Below are positions 53,492 to 54,238 of a stretch of DNA of 54,238 nucleotides, piece after piece. Every line of letters begins with the position of its first letter. The first letter of the stretch is position 1. Made by a program: the position numbers and the translations under genes. Below the pieces are notes generated by a model. That model saw only the letters and a list, made by a program, of their open reading frames with translations, ran no database searches and had not been told where the DNA came from. The stretch is from Rhizonema sp. PD37 (GTDB taxonomy: Bacteria; Cyanobacteriota; Cyanobacteriia; Cyanobacteriales; Nostocaceae), in NCBI GenBank assembly GCA_029379215.1, contig JAQYWO010000019.1, forward strand, positions 1 through 54,238. Reading direction: 5' to 3'.

Positions 53492-54238
53492 ATGTAAGTG
53501 GTGGTAAATGTATTAGTATCGATCCCTGTTTTTTCTAGACACGAGCGGAAACCTTAACTTCAGACATAATCATGAATTGATATCCGGAGACATAGCGATC
53601 GCGAACAGACTTCTCCACTAAATTTCTTTATTGCGAAAATCCTTAAAAATAAGGGTTCTGTTCTGTCCTCTTAAATACTTATAGTATCTGTGATGTCAAT
53701 AATGGTTAATTGCGATTAACCATTATTCATCGGCTCTTAAGTTAAGTGATTATCCGAAAGCGGTATTAGGGATTATTCTTTGCTGATAGCTAGTGAACGA
53801 AGGTTTATTCTAGACGGTATTCAGACATGTCATAATTTACTTCTATGATGGCAATTGTGTATGAAAAAATGAGGGTGAGGTTTAAAAATTAATCCCCACT
53901 TTTTATAAACTTAGAGTTAGTAAGTATTTCTGGGAGTAAAGAACAATTTGACTTAATTGTCAGGTGAGTGTCTAGAGAACTAACCTGATTTTTAGTGACC
54001 TTTACTTTTATATAGAAGTTTTGGAAAAACGCGCCCTGCTCAATTTTTACTTTAAGTATCAAGATATCACAAATCAAAAGTAAAACACCAATATCGCAAT
54101 TACTAATCTGAAGAAAAATTACGGATAGCTTCAACTCTAGACCAGAATATTCAATAATTTATTTAAAAAATCGCTGTTTCTCACTAATTTTGCTGAAGCG
54201 ATCGCTTAGTATATATACAGTTTGCCTCGCTCCTAGAT
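53492..54238. other. A/T-rich spacer at the window end
   Basis: No gene is convincing. It holds a perfect hairpin at 53698-53727. An 81-codon open frame at 53889-54134 has a hydrophobic start but no motif. A HIP1 octamer is at 54198-54205. Confidence 0.4.
53698..53727. repeat. Perfect 13-bp palindrome with four-base loop
   Basis: AATAATGGTTAAT (53698-53710) and ATTAACCATTATT (53715-53727) are exactly complementary around TGCG. It lies about 200 bases upstream of the glycosyltransferase start. It could be an operator for a dimeric regulator, or a terminator of something beyond. Confidence 0.6.

Noticed and set aside
53889..54134. 81-codon minus-strand frame at the window end
   Set aside because: Hydrophobic because of A/T richness, no motif, no ribosome binding site.
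1..54238. Search for tRNA/rRNA genes, CRISPR arrays, riboswitches and phage modules
   Set aside because: No cloverleaf-like sequence with conserved TTCGA arm, no regularly spaced repeats, no known riboswitch core and no phage structural genes were seen by eye; a covariance search could still find a small RNA.

Overview
The window comes from a cyanobacterium, most likely a filamentous, Nostocales-type one. The evidence is the frequent GCGATCGC (HIP1-type) octamers, cyanobacteria-restricted families (DUF1816, DUF1824, CYP110-type P450, a ScyD/ScyE-like protein, His-Asp and Ser/Thr kinases of cyanobacterial style), and many small dispersed palindromic repeats. I see no rRNA, tRNA, CRISPR array, prophage or conjugative module. 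It reads as ordinary chromosome with single genes and short operons separated by repeat-rich spacers.

Layout. 1-588: 3' end of a periplasmic-binding-type protein. 790-5903: a 5-oxoprolinase/hydantoinase split into HyuA-like and HyuB-like genes, separated by a Rpn/PD-(D/E)XK-type gene and a tiny minus-strand ORF. 6217-10585: a DUF2157-type membrane protein, a VOC pseudogene with one nonsense codon, an acyl-CoA dehydrogenase and a retropepsin-like lipoprotein. 11302-15043: a housekeeping block of carA, a STAS protein with an apparent ATA start, mini-RNase III, RlmB and a DUF1816 protein. 15207-20500: envelope or exported proteins (hydrolase, CAP lipoprotein, DsbA-like, SH3b, BON lipoprotein, small helical protein). 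21158-27398: P450, a BrnTA-like toxin-antitoxin pair, an ABC exporter, an SPFH protein and a DUF1824 protein. 27666-32766: an ABC-F ATPase whose leader and start codon lie in a 128-bp tandem duplication, a coiled-coil protein, an atypical SDR and a GNAT acetyltransferase. 32775-35907: a Ser/Thr kinase translationally coupled to an SDR, an NTF2-like protein and a hypothetical protein. 35908-37265: an IsrB (HNH-less IscB relative) element with a recognisable omegaRNA. 37394-42177: a six-PAS histidine kinase and a ScyD/ScyE-like secreted protein. 43071-48006: TypA, an unknown 379-residue protein and PRPP synthetase. 48816-53491: a second Ser/Thr kinase, BioD, an extradiol-dioxygenase-like VOC protein and a GT1 glycosyltransferase.

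How genes relate. The clearest working units are mrnC-rlmB (23S rRNA maturation and modification), the kinase-SDR pair with a 4-base ATGA overlap, brnT with its antitoxin, and the two hyu genes, which correspond to the halves of one enzyme. The most interesting features are the compact IsrB/omegaRNA element with matching stem-loops at both ends, the interrupted oxoprolinase, the non-canonical start of the STAS gene, the duplicated 5' leader of the ABC-F gene, and at least three families of MITE-like inverted-repeat elements.
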